Assembly: GCF_025628895.1 (NCBI RefSeq)
Contig: NZ_JAOTJC010000011.1
Location: 1-64,000 of the forward strand
Length of the DNA: 64,000 bases
Reading direction: 5' to 3'
From: Alteromonas salexigens
Lineage (GTDB): Bacteria; Pseudomonadota; Gammaproteobacteria; Enterobacterales; Alteromonadaceae
Shown here: piece by piece, positions 17,032 to 25,597 of the stretch
Layout of the letters: each line of letters starts with the position of its first letter
How positions within the stretch are numbered: the first letter of the stretch is position 1
Position numbers and translations under genes: made by a program
The notes under the pieces: generated by a model
Seen by the model: the letters and a program-made list of their open reading frames with translations, nothing else
The model's database searches: none
Told to the model about the DNA's origin: nothing

Positions 17032-19208
17032 TCTTCAGCTTCTGCCTTCTCTTTCTGTTGTTTGCGTTCCTGATACCAGCGGGCGAATTTTTGTGAGCCC
17101 CAAATCATCAGGCCCCACAACACAATTCCGCCGGCCATATATCCAATTGTCTGCGGTGACGGATTACGGAAGATTTGCGTAATAGAGTCTCCTACCAGAC
17201 CCTTAGCGATCATCGGCGGGAACATGCCCAAAAAGGTCCCAACCAGAAACTGGAAGATACCAATCGAGGAAATGCCCGCCACCAGGTTCACTAAACTGAA
17301 CGGCGCAATAGGCAGCATACGAATGGCCGCGACGCCCACAATGCCGCTGGTTTTCAGCTTGGCATCGAGGGCTTCTACTTTCGGGCCGCCTACTTTCTTC
17401 AGGCCGGCGTTACCGAGGATCTTACCGATACCAAACAAGGCAGCTGAACTTAACAGTGCGCCCAGAATACCGTAGATAGGCCCCCATATAGGGCCGAAGA
17501 TTGCTGCCACCGCCAGTGACAGTACGGTTACCGGGAAGAATAACAGCCCGCCGATGACATACACCATCAGCACGGTGGGCAGGGCAAAATAGGTGCCCCG
17601 GCTTTTTTCCAAAAAGGAATTGATGTTTTCGGCACTGAGCCAGGGAATGGACTGACTGGCCCAGAACATCAGCCCCGCCAGCAACGCTAGCGCAGCAACA
17701 CCAAGAGCAATCATAATAGTTCGGCGGCGTGGATTTTTAGCAGGCATAGCGCTCCCGTCAATGGTTGGAATGGATATGAGTGGTTCTTCCGGGTCCGACA
17801 GTGAGCGGTACAAACTGGAATTTGACTGGTCAGTAAACACTTCGTCGTTGACTATGTTCAATACATAGCCGTGAGCCAGCTGTCCTGTCATTAAGGCTTC
17901 AACCGGGTTGTCGCTTTGCAGCAACTCCGCAGTTTCAGCCACTTCCCGCCCGGTATGTTCGGCCAGAAGATCGTCGCGCAGTCTGGCGATCATGTTTCGG
18001 TTATGCTCGGTATTGCCCCGAAATACCGTATCAATTTCGGTATCCAGCGTCATAGAGCGGTTGCTCAGGTTCGAAGACCCAATCACTGCATACTTTTCGT
18101 CGATGGTCATGACCTTCGCATGAATACGTTTATAAGCTTTACGGCCCTTAATATCCTCAATGGAAGAGTAGGTCATGGCAATGCGGTGAGGCTCGACGCC
18201 TTTTTCAAGAATGTCTTTAAACTCAATGCGGCTTGCCCAGAATGCCTCACATTCAAATTTTCCTTTGGGCTCGTAGGAGCTGACAATGACGACCTGGAGT
18301 GTGTCACACTCCTTAAGGCGACGATTCAGGGCTTCGGCAATTTCCTGGCGGGTCGTAAACTGGTTCTCAATATAAATAAGCCGTTCTGCCTGACTGATGA
18401 GGTCCAGCAGCATGTTGCGAACTTCCTGCACCGGCTCTACCTCATCCATAAACGGAATGGTTCGCGCCAGTGCGCACTCTACGTTTTCAAACCAGGGGTC
18501 ATACTGTTCTGGCCAGGCAGAGGGGAGGGGGGCATCCGGGCCGTTTTGCGCGTCGTCACGTTTGCCAATAGGCTGCTCTTCCGCAACCCGTAACCATCGC
18601 CAGCGCACCAAATCGGCAAAATCTTTAACCACCGGGCCCGCAGCAACCATGTGTACATCGTGCAATGGCCCGTACTCGCCATCAGGCCCATCACGCTCTT
18701 CGCTAATCACCGGATGATCCCGGGTATCCCAGCGGTTTACTGACACGTCCATGCCGCCTGAAAACACCACTTCGTCGTCAATTACCACCACCTTCTGGTG
18801 CTGACTGCCGCCCATAGGGATGGTGTCATCCAGCTCGGTTTTTACGTTATCAGGCGTCTTCTCTTCCCAGACTTCTTTGGCCCACATTTCGCGCATTGCA
18901 AAAAACGCCAGCGATGAATCCCAGCGTAATAAATACACGCGTAAATCAGGATTCTGTTCGGCTTTCCAGGCCAGCAGATCGCCTATCACGGAAGGCGCTT
19001 CAGCGTTGGCTTCCTCTTCGCCACGCAGTAACCGAATGCGGCTATCAATGTCCCAGCCAATAATGAAAATGCTGTGTTTGGCCTTGGTAATGGCAGAATG
19101 CAGTGCACGATAGTAGTTTGCACAGTCAATCAGCGGGGTAGCATAGGTAGCAGTGCTCGTTACCCAGCAATTTTCGCCCTGCTTAAAAATGGAGTCTGAC
19201 CCAGACAT
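17019..19208 (-). CDS. Phospholipase D fused to a VTT/SNARE-associated membrane domain
   Basis: The 729-residue protein has two HKD motifs, HQKVVVIDDEVVFSGG (His 137) and HAKVMTIDEKYAVIGSSN (about 375-392). These are diagnostic of a phospholipase D/cardiolipin-synthase-like phosphatidyltransferase. The last third (about 500-715) is a multi-span domain beginning RRRTIMIALGVAALALL. It contains VTVLSLAVAAIFGPIWG and GVAAIRMLPIAPFSLVNLVAG, the DedA/TVP38 (VTT) signature. The start at 19208 has GGGAGGC just upstream; the frame extends to 19271 without a better site. The fusion couples a headgroup-exchange enzyme to a putative lipid scramblase. It overlaps the EEP hydrolase gene. Confidence 0.93.
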   Translation of the reverse strand: MSGSDSIFKQGENCWVTSTATYATPLIDCANYYRALHSAITKAKHSIFIIGWDIDSRIRLLRGEEEANAEAPSVIGDLLAWKAEQNPDLRVYLLRWDSSLAFFAMREMWAKEVWEEKTPDNVKTELDDTIPMGGSQHQKVVVIDDEVVFSGGMDVSVNRWDTRDHPVISEERDGPDGEYGPLHDVHMVAAGPVVKDFADLVRWRWLRVAEEQPIGKRDDAQNGPDAPLPSAWPEQYDPWFENVECALARTIPFMDEVEPVQEVRNMLLDLISQAERLIYIENQFTTRQEIAEALNRRLKECDTLQVVIVSSYEPKGKFECEAFWASRIEFKDILEKGVEPHRIAMTYSSIEDIKGRKAYKRIHAKVMTIDEKYAVIGSSNLSNRSMTLDTEIDTVFRGNTEHNRNMIARLRDDLLAEHTGREVAETAELLQSDNPVEALMTGQLAHGYVLNIVNDEVFTDQSNSSLYRSLSDPEEPLISIPTIDGSAMPAKNPRRRTIMIALGVAALALLAGLMFWASQSIPWLSAENINSFLEKSRGTYFALPTVLMVYVIGGLLFFPVTVLSLAVAAIFGPIWGPIYGILGALLSSAALFGIGKILGNAGLKKVGGPKVEALDAKLKTSGIVGVAAIRMLPIAPFSLVNLVAGISSIGIFQFLVGTFLGMFPPMIAKGLVGDSITQIFRNPSPQTIGYMAGGIVLWGLMIWGSQKFARWYQERKQQKEKAEAEECVA

Positions 19209-19385
19209 GATGCCTCCCGATGTCCAAACTAGTCGTAACTTGCAAAATAACAGGGGTAGTGCATAAATCATTCCATAGCACCCGGCTGTAAGCGCCTCTC
19301 TATCTGGCGGTATTTCAGTAGGTTAGCGTGGAGTTAATAAAAGGGGCTGTAATTTTGGCTGTGTTTGGCCGGCAAAAATAACGGA

Positions 19386-21104
19386 CTACTTTGTAATATT
19401 TTCTGTCGCTGGCTGCGTGATTTCAGAGGCCTGGGACTCATAAGTTTTAGCGTGGCTAAGGTGTTTTTGCAGCGTGGCGAGTAACCGTTCTCGGGTGACG
19501 GGCTTTGCCAGGTGGCCGTTCATGCCGGCAGAAAAGGCCTGCGCCACTTCATCCTCCAGGACTGCTGCCGATACGGCGACGATAGGTACATGAGGGTGGC
19601 GTGTGCGGATTCTTCGGGCTGCTTCTAGCCCGTCCATATCTGGCATATGCAGGTCCATAAGAATTAAATCAAATGCCGTTGACTCTGTTGCTGTCACCGC
19701 CTCCCGGCCGCTGCTGGCAAAACTCAGGGTAAGCCCACAGCCTTCGAGTAACTCACCGATGACCAGCCGGTTAATTTCGTTGTCGTCGGTAACTAATACG
19801 CGCCGCTTAAATGGTGCCACAGCATAGGGTAATGCGGTGACGGTCGTGCTCGCAGTGTCGCATATTGGCAGCGGTAACTGGAGCGTGAATACACTGCCCT
19901 GACCTTCAGTACTTTGGAGGGTGAGTGTCCCCTGCATAGCCGTAGCCAGATCCCGGGCTATCTGTAACCCCAGCCCGGTCCCGCCAAACAGTCGGGCGTC
20001 GCTGTCACGGGCTTGTGCGTAAGGTTCAAAAATGTGTTCCTGGCGATCCTCGGCGATGCCTATCCCGGTATCGGAGACCCGGAAGGCCAGTGTTTGGCTG
20101 TTATCATGGGTGCTTAATACTGTGACTTCTACGCTGATATGACCGGCGGTGGTGTACTTGATTGCATTGCTCAACAGGTTATTCATTATTTGTGCCAGCC
20201 GGAGAGGGTCGGTGAGGTGCTGTTTGGCCAACGTGTCGGCAACGTGCAGTTCAAGAGGGAGATGCTTTTCTTTCGCTAGCGGACGGTAAGTGTTTAGTAC
20301 ATCTTCCAGTAATACCGGGACGTTTACCGGAGTGGCTTCAATAGCCAGTTTTCCTGCCGAGAGTTTTGAGTAATCCAGAATATCGTTAAGGATAGAGTTT
20401 AGCATCTGCCCGGAGCGTCTCGCTGTTTCGAGTGTTGGCCGTTGTGATTCATCCATGGGCTTGAGTAACACAGACTCTAACAATCCCAGCAGGCCGTTCA
20501 TGGGGGTGCGTAACTCGTGAGACATGGTCGCCAGGAAGCGGGACTGAGTTTCTTTTGCCTGTTGTTCGGATACCAGCGCCTCTTCGAGTGATTGTGACTT
20601 ATTAATGCTGGTGGCCAGCGCGTTCTCCAGCAGAGTCACTAACACGTAGACCATAGCCGCGACGGTATAGTTAGTAATACATAACCGTACCCAGACATCA
20701 AAATCATAGGGTTGTGCACTGAAGGGCACCAGCAAGGTGCAGCTTGCCAGAGCAACGACGACGACAAACCGGTAGACGCCGCTAAGAAGCATTACCGGCA
20801 CGATAGTCGCCAGAGCGATAAGCGTAGCGGGTAGCATGCCATTCAGAACGATCAGTAGCGGGGCGGCGGGGGTCGAGATAGTCGCCCAGACGATGGCCAT
20901 TGTGCTGCTTAACACGGGCCTGGTTAGCGCAATCAGTGCCAGTATCAGCCAGGTAACCGGGAACAGTAACGCGATCCCCATAAAAGCAGGGCGAGAGATA
21001 AGCAGCGCGGCCAGAATAATCACTGAAAATACCAATAGGATCCAAAATCCGTAGGTACGAATCTGATGGGCGATTACACGGGTATCGGGTGCCGGCGTTT
21101 CCAT
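19386..21104 (-). CDS. Membrane hybrid sensor histidine kinase
   Basis: The protein has 572 residues. Five or six membrane segments occupy about residues 18-160, with almost no periplasmic sensor loop. A short coiled coil precedes the HisKA domain (RFLATMSHELRTPMNG, His 196). The ATPase domain has NNLLSNAIKYT, DTGIGIAEDRQEHIFEPYAQ and GGTGLGLQIA, all intact. A C-terminal receiver follows (VLVTDDNEIN, phospho-acceptor in ILMDLHMPDMDG, Lys in AKPV). There is no HPt or DNA-binding output, so phosphate must pass to a separate partner. The membrane block probably senses something within the membrane. It is monocistronic as far as can be seen. Confidence 0.93.
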   Translation of the reverse strand: METPAPDTRVIAHQIRTYGFWILLVFSVIILAALLISRPAFMGIALLFPVTWLILALIALTRPVLSSTMAIVWATISTPAAPLLIVLNGMLPATLIALATIVPVMLLSGVYRFVVVVALASCTLLVPFSAQPYDFDVWVRLCITNYTVAAMVYVLVTLLENALATSINKSQSLEEALVSEQQAKETQSRFLATMSHELRTPMNGLLGLLESVLLKPMDESQRPTLETARRSGQMLNSILNDILDYSKLSAGKLAIEATPVNVPVLLEDVLNTYRPLAKEKHLPLELHVADTLAKQHLTDPLRLAQIMNNLLSNAIKYTTAGHISVEVTVLSTHDNSQTLAFRVSDTGIGIAEDRQEHIFEPYAQARDSDARLFGGTGLGLQIARDLATAMQGTLTLQSTEGQGSVFTLQLPLPICDTASTTVTALPYAVAPFKRRVLVTDDNEINRLVIGELLEGCGLTLSFASSGREAVTATESTAFDLILMDLHMPDMDGLEAARRIRTRHPHVPIVAVSAAVLEDEVAQAFSAGMNGHLAKPVTRERLLATLQKHLSHAKTYESQASEITQPATENITK

Positions 21105-21267
21105 GCCACGGAGTCACTTTTCATTTTAGTGGGCGCTGCTTAAGTCATAACACAAATTAAAGAAGCTGAGGGATTTTTAATCGTATATGCGACGAAAGTA
21201 TAGGTTAGGGGCATGCCCTCAGCGCACGGGTAGCATGAGTTTCAACTACAACTAAGCGGATGATGGG

Positions 21268-22461
21268 CTACAAACTGGAGACGGGCGGTGAAGAAAAGCG
21301 ATCACCGAACAAAAACACCAGGTTCCGGCCCCGCCGTTTAGCACTGTAAAGGGCTTTGTCAGCGTCTTCGAATAGTGAGTCCCAGGAGTCCAGCACGTCG
21401 GTAGACTCAGCAATGCCGATGCTCACAGTAGTGGTCACCCGCTCGCCGTTAAACATGATATCGGCTTCGGCCACCGCCCCTCTTAAACGGTCGGCAATGA
21501 TATGCGCTTTGTCCATAGGCAGGCCGGGCATCAGGATCGCAAACTCTTCGCCGCCCATGCGGCCGATAATGTCGGTATTACGGATCCCTGCCTTGAGGGT
21601 GCGGGCAACCTGACGGAGTACCTCATCACCACAAGAATGACCGTAGGTGTCGTTGATATTCTTGAACAAATCAATATCCACCATCAACAGCGAATGCTGG
21701 GCAATATTATTATCGGCTACCGAGGCATAAGCTTTTTGCAGAAATGCGCCCCGGGTGTTTACCGTAGTCAGGTCATCGCGGCTGGCCAGTTTCTGCCACT
21801 GGTGTTGTTTGCGCAGCATGTGCAGTATCGGCAGCACCAATGCGGTCACCAGCGTGAGCAACAAGTGAGTGAGCAGGGTAAGGTCGAAGAGCGTAGCAAT
21901 ATCAATGTCATTGCCCGCCAGCATTTTTACCAGCAAGACCGTACCCTGTAAAAACAGAATAAAGGCGTGCACCACCAGCACGGCACGCAATGCCGCGTAG
22001 GCGCTTTGAAAAGGCGATTTACGGTGGTAGAAACAGCCTTCCGTTATCAGCAGCATACTCGCCATGGCGAAGGAAGTGACCACATTTACTACCGGCCCAA
22101 AGAGGCTGGCGGCGGTAATCGCAACCAGCGCAAGGTAAACCAGACTTTGGGCTTTTTGATAAAGCCGGGCTGAGGTACGGGTTAGTTCAAAATGGTAGAG
22201 TCCACAAAATAAACCGTAAGTGGATAGCAGCAACAAAAGACAACCGGTGGCGTTGAGAAATTGCAGTCCGCCAGACGACGCTGCCGTTACGGTGGCCACC
22301 AGACCCGCTGAGAATAAGCCGCAGGAAACCGCCCACCATGCATAGGCGCGGTGTGTGGGCTGGGCTTTGGCAATAGCAGCGAAGTAAATGCACACCAGCA
22401 CATTCACCGCCAGGGCCATAACAATGCCGATTGGAACGCTCAGCGACATGCTGGTAGTCAC
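21268..22461 (-). CDS. Membrane diguanylate cyclase (GGDEF)
   Basis: The 397-residue product has about six membrane segments in residues 8-215 (seven-helix-like sensor without a large loop), then a GGDEF domain. Active-site motifs are intact: MVDIDLFKNINDTYGH and GGEEF. An RNTD inhibitory site lies five residues before GGEEF. It should synthesise c-di-GMP at the inner membrane with feedback inhibition. It lies between the hybrid kinase and the antiporter, all on the minus strand but with gaps above 130 bases, so separate transcripts are likely. Confidence 0.94.
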   Translation of the reverse strand: MTTSMSLSVPIGIVMALAVNVLVCIYFAAIAKAQPTHRAYAWWAVSCGLFSAGLVATVTAASSGGLQFLNATGCLLLLLSTYGLFCGLYHFELTRTSARLYQKAQSLVYLALVAITAASLFGPVVNVVTSFAMASMLLITEGCFYHRKSPFQSAYAALRAVLVVHAFILFLQGTVLLVKMLAGNDIDIATLFDLTLLTHLLLTLVTALVLPILHMLRKQHQWQKLASRDDLTTVNTRGAFLQKAYASVADNNIAQHSLLMVDIDLFKNINDTYGHSCGDEVLRQVARTLKAGIRNTDIIGRMGGEEFAILMPGLPMDKAHIIADRLRGAVAEADIMFNGERVTTTVSIGIAESTDVLDSWDSLFEDADKALYSAKRRGRNLVFLFGDRFSSPPVSSL

Positions 22462-22598
22462 TCCGTCAGGTTTGAAATTTGACGTTGCGGGTACGTCATC
22501 AAAAACAAACCTAAGTATACCAGCTAATGCTTAACCCCTACCTTAGTATAGGTATCGGCCGCACTGTTTAGTTATAGTAAATAATACCCTTGGTGTGG

Positions 22599-24431
22599 TT
22601 ACGGGCGTTTACGTTCGTCACATGTGTTTAGCTTCGCCCTGGCCTTGTTATCTTCCGCCAGCACCTGTTTTAAATCTTCCATGCGTTGCCTGATGGCTAC
22701 GCCATATGACTCGTCATCGCCCCAAAGATCGGCTAGTTGATGCATGGACTCGATATCGTGCTCCCGGAACAACTCGCCAGCACGCTGGGCGTCTGCATCA
22801 CTGTTACCCAATAGCTTCAAAGCCTCGACGCCCAGTACCAGCGCAGAGTCGAACATCTCCCGGTTCAGGGAATGCACCTGCATTTTTAACAGTTGATACG
22901 CGTGCCGGCGGTCACGGGCACGAGCCGCGATTTTCAGATTAGGGTAATGCTTTTGTGCTAGCTTGACGATTTGCAGGGTTTTATCCGGGTTATCAATTGC
23001 AATTACCAGCAACTCAGCATTGGGGGCACCCGCTGCGTCCAGCAACTCTTTGCGCGCGGCGTCGCCATAGTAGACCGTATTGCCGAATCGGCGCAGTAAA
23101 TCTATCTGGCTGGGACTATGATCCAGCACGCTCACTTCGTAGCCCTGTGCATGCAACAGGCGGCCAATAATCTGACCAAACCGCCCGTAGCCGGCAATGA
23201 TCACATGCCGGGACTCGCCGATGTCAGCTGGCTTATCGAACGCGGGCTTGGTGTCGCGCTGCCGGCGCTGGAGCTTGTCGTACACCATCAGCAGAAACGG
23301 GGTTATTAGCATCGAAATGGCCACCACCAGGGTAGTGATGTCAATTTGTGCGGGTGACAAAATACTGAGTTGACGCGATAACGACAGCAACACGAAGGCA
23401 AATTCGCCCCCCTGGGCCAGCGCCAGGGTAAACAACCATTGTTGACGGTTGTTGATATTAAACAGTTTACCCAGGGCGAACAGGACCAGCCCTTTTATGG
23501 TAATTAATGCGCCCACCAGCGCCAGAATAAGACCTGCCTTGTCGGCGAACAGCGCAAAATCAATGGAGGCTCCCACGGTGACAAAAAACAGCCCGAGTAA
23601 CAGCCCCTTGAAGGGTTCAATGTCAGCTTCCAGTTCATGCCTGAATTCGCTTTCTGCCAGTACCACACCCGCCAGAAAGGTGCCCAGCGCGGCAGACAGA
23701 CCAATTGCCTGCATTAACAGTGCAATGGCAATGACCAAAAATAGCGCGAAGACAGTGAAAATTTCCCGCAGGCGGGTTTTGGCAATGTAGCGGATGATAG
23801 GGGATGAAACATATTTTCCGGCCACAATAATTGCCACAATGGCCGCTACCGAAATCGCTACCTGACCCGCGACAGGCCAGTCGTGTACCATTGAGTGACT
23901 GGTGGCTTCCATACTCGAACGCGGCTGGAACGAAAGCAGCGGAAGCAGTGCCATAATCGGAATAATAGCAATGTCCTGAAACAACAGTACTGAAAAGCTG
24001 TTCTGACCGGCATCCAGCTTCAGCCAGCCCCGCTCTTCTAAGCTTTGAATGACAATCGCGGTGGAAGAGAGCGCCAGCATTAATCCTACAGCCAGCGACG
24101 GTTGCCAGGCCATGTCCAATACATAAAAGGCCACCGCAAACAGCAGTAAGGCTGACAGACTGACCTGCAAACCACCCAGCCCCAGAATGGAATGCCGCAG
24201 TGCCCATAATCGGGCCGGGCGTAGCTCCAGGCCAATGAGAAACAGCATCATCACCACCCCGAACTCGGCAAAATGCATAACTTCGGTTTGATCGCCCACC
24301 AGCGATAATGCAAACGGTCCGATAAGAATTCCCGCCAGCAGATAACCTAATACAGAGCCCAGTCCAAGTCGTTTGGCGAGAGGGACGGCAATCAGCGCGG
24401 CACCAAGATAAATTAATGCTTGTTGAAACAT
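22599..24431 (-). CDS. CPA2 monovalent cation:proton antiporter (KefB/KefC-like)
   Basis: The 610-residue protein has a 12-13 segment Na+/H+-exchanger-type membrane domain (residues 1-385, with LGYLLAGILIGPF, GLELRPARLW and GTFLAGVVLAESEFRHELE). A Rossmann TrkA-N domain follows (HVIIAGYGRFGQIIGRLL, about residue 409), then a C-terminal helical region rich in Arg, Glu and Lys. This is the KefB/KefC layout of potassium efflux systems gated by nucleotide or glutathione adducts. No KefF/KefG-type ancillary oxidoreductase is adjacent, so ligand gating by glutathione adducts cannot be claimed. Confidence 0.93.
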   Translation of the reverse strand: MFQQALIYLGAALIAVPLAKRLGLGSVLGYLLAGILIGPFALSLVGDQTEVMHFAEFGVVMMLFLIGLELRPARLWALRHSILGLGGLQVSLSALLLFAVAFYVLDMAWQPSLAVGLMLALSSTAIVIQSLEERGWLKLDAGQNSFSVLLFQDIAIIPIMALLPLLSFQPRSSMEATSHSMVHDWPVAGQVAISVAAIVAIIVAGKYVSSPIIRYIAKTRLREIFTVFALFLVIAIALLMQAIGLSAALGTFLAGVVLAESEFRHELEADIEPFKGLLLGLFFVTVGASIDFALFADKAGLILALVGALITIKGLVLFALGKLFNINNRQQWLFTLALAQGGEFAFVLLSLSRQLSILSPAQIDITTLVVAISMLITPFLLMVYDKLQRRQRDTKPAFDKPADIGESRHVIIAGYGRFGQIIGRLLHAQGYEVSVLDHSPSQIDLLRRFGNTVYYGDAARKELLDAAGAPNAELLVIAIDNPDKTLQIVKLAQKHYPNLKIAARARDRRHAYQLLKMQVHSLNREMFDSALVLGVEALKLLGNSDADAQRAGELFREHDIESMHQLADLWGDDESYGVAIRQRMEDLKQVLAEDNKARAKLNTCDERKRP

Positions 24432-24555
24432 AGTCGGCGTACTTTAAGGTGGGGTAATACCAGTTAGCCACGACCTGACCGCAAAGGCAACGGACAATAT
24501 CAGCCCGCCAGTATTTGTGGACCCAGGACACATGAGTGTGGCCAAATTATAGCAA

Positions 24556-24580
24556 TAAAAAAGCCGGGCAGAACCCGGCT
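24556..24580 (-). terminator. Intrinsic terminator of the outer-membrane barrel gene
   Basis: AGCCGGG/CCCGGCT with a five-base loop is followed on the minus strand by TTTTTTATTG. It lies 25 bases after the barrel gene stop and also insulates the antiporter gene beyond it. Confidence 0.85.
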
Positions 24581-24604
24581 CGGTGTTTCATGCTCAACCT
24601 GAAA

Positions 24605-25183
24605 TTAGAAGCGGTATTCTACACCCAGGCTGGCTTGCTTAAGATCTGTTTCGAAGTTGGTATCGTCGATATCCTCGACGGCTTCTTCAGCATCCAGCTC
24701 CGCATCATACACAGTGTATTCCGCATTAATACGCAGGTTCTGGGTAACCGCAAAGCTAACGCCACCACCTACGAACAGGCTCTCATCGTCATAATCGCCG
24801 CGGAACGTATCCATTTCGTATTCAGTTTCTGACCATAGCTGACCCAGTTTACCGTATACTGACCAGCGATCAGTGATGGGGTACGATCCTCTCAGTGCAA
24901 ATGTGTAGCCATCTGTAGACGCATTGGCAAAGTCGCTGCCATAGTCGCCAAAGTCAATCATACTACCTTCAACGGCGAAATATTCGTTAAAACGGTAGCC
25001 TAATAAACCCTGCCATACATCTTTGTCATCGTCGAATTCGTCTTCACCTTCAACGCGCAGGTAGCCATAGTTACCACCAACGTAAAAGCCTGCTTCATCG
25101 ATGTTTTCATCGTAGCCCTGAGCGTGTGCGCCGAATGCTGTAAGTGCAACAATACCCGCAATAGTGCTTTTCATGTGCTTCAT
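24605..25183 (-). CDS. Small outer-membrane beta-barrel protein
   Basis: The 192-residue protein has a signal peptide (MKHMKSTIAGIVALTAFGAHA) followed by alternating strands and acidic turns ending in a C-terminal Phe (GVEYRF), the signature for BAM-assembled barrels. Strand pairs such as AGFYVGGNYGYLRVEG and DRWSVYGKLGQLWSETEY suggest an eight-stranded OmpA/OmpW-like barrel. The ATG at 25183 has GAGGAAG upstream; a longer in-frame extension to 25444 carries no signal-peptide logic and is rejected. The strong ribosome site and terminator suggest high expression. The specific function is unknown. Confidence 0.88.
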   Translation of the reverse strand: MKHMKSTIAGIVALTAFGAHAQGYDENIDEAGFYVGGNYGYLRVEGEDEFDDDKDVWQGLLGYRFNEYFAVEGSMIDFGDYGSDFANASTDGYTFALRGSYPITDRWSVYGKLGQLWSETEYEMDTFRGDYDDESLFVGGGVSFAVTQNLRINAEYTVYDAELDAEEAVEDIDDTNFETDLKQASLGVEYRF

Positions 25184-25597
25184 AATGACTTCCTCTAGTT
25201 TTTTGACCATCCCCCCCGAAAAAGACTGAGGGGCCGTAATAAATGTCACAAGGATTAATTCAAGGCGCATGCCAGTCCCACAAACACCAATAATCAGCGA
25301 ATTTTGAGAAAGACTTTCAGGGTTGGGTAAATTTTCTGCGTAAAAAGAACAAGGTAGTGAAAATTGCTGGTGAGTGGCTATGAAAAAATCTCTGCCCGCG
25401 TGAAGCCTTTTCACGGCTGGCGTATCTGCCAGCCGTGGTCGCATCTATTAATCTGCTTTTTCAATTAGGTGTATTGGTTTTACCCGTTATACGAAAAAGC
25501 CATCCTGAACTATCTTAACTATACGTTCAGCTGTTAACGAAAAATTAACAATGAGGGCGGCGCAGTGGCTGCTCCTCACTTATACAGGTAACTATTG
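25184..25597. other. Divergent region upstream of the barrel and katG genes
   Basis: The 414 bases hold no convincing gene. A perfect 9-bp hairpin lies at 25413-25436 (ACGGCTGGC/GCCAGCCGT, six-base loop) without an adjacent T-run. Closer to katG, GTTAAC and TTAAC flank an A-rich run at about 25531-25549. Peroxide-responsive control of katG by OxyR is common in the group, but I cannot point to a convincing site. Confidence 0.45.

Noticed and set aside
17916..18593. 225-residue plus-strand frame inside the PLD gene
   Set aside because: It is a shadow of the HKD-containing gene on the other strand, with no domain or ribosome site.
25184..25444. Long N-terminal extension of the outer-membrane barrel gene
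   Set aside because: A signal peptide and ribosome site sit at 25183. The extension is polar, covers the upstream promoter region, and would bury the signal.
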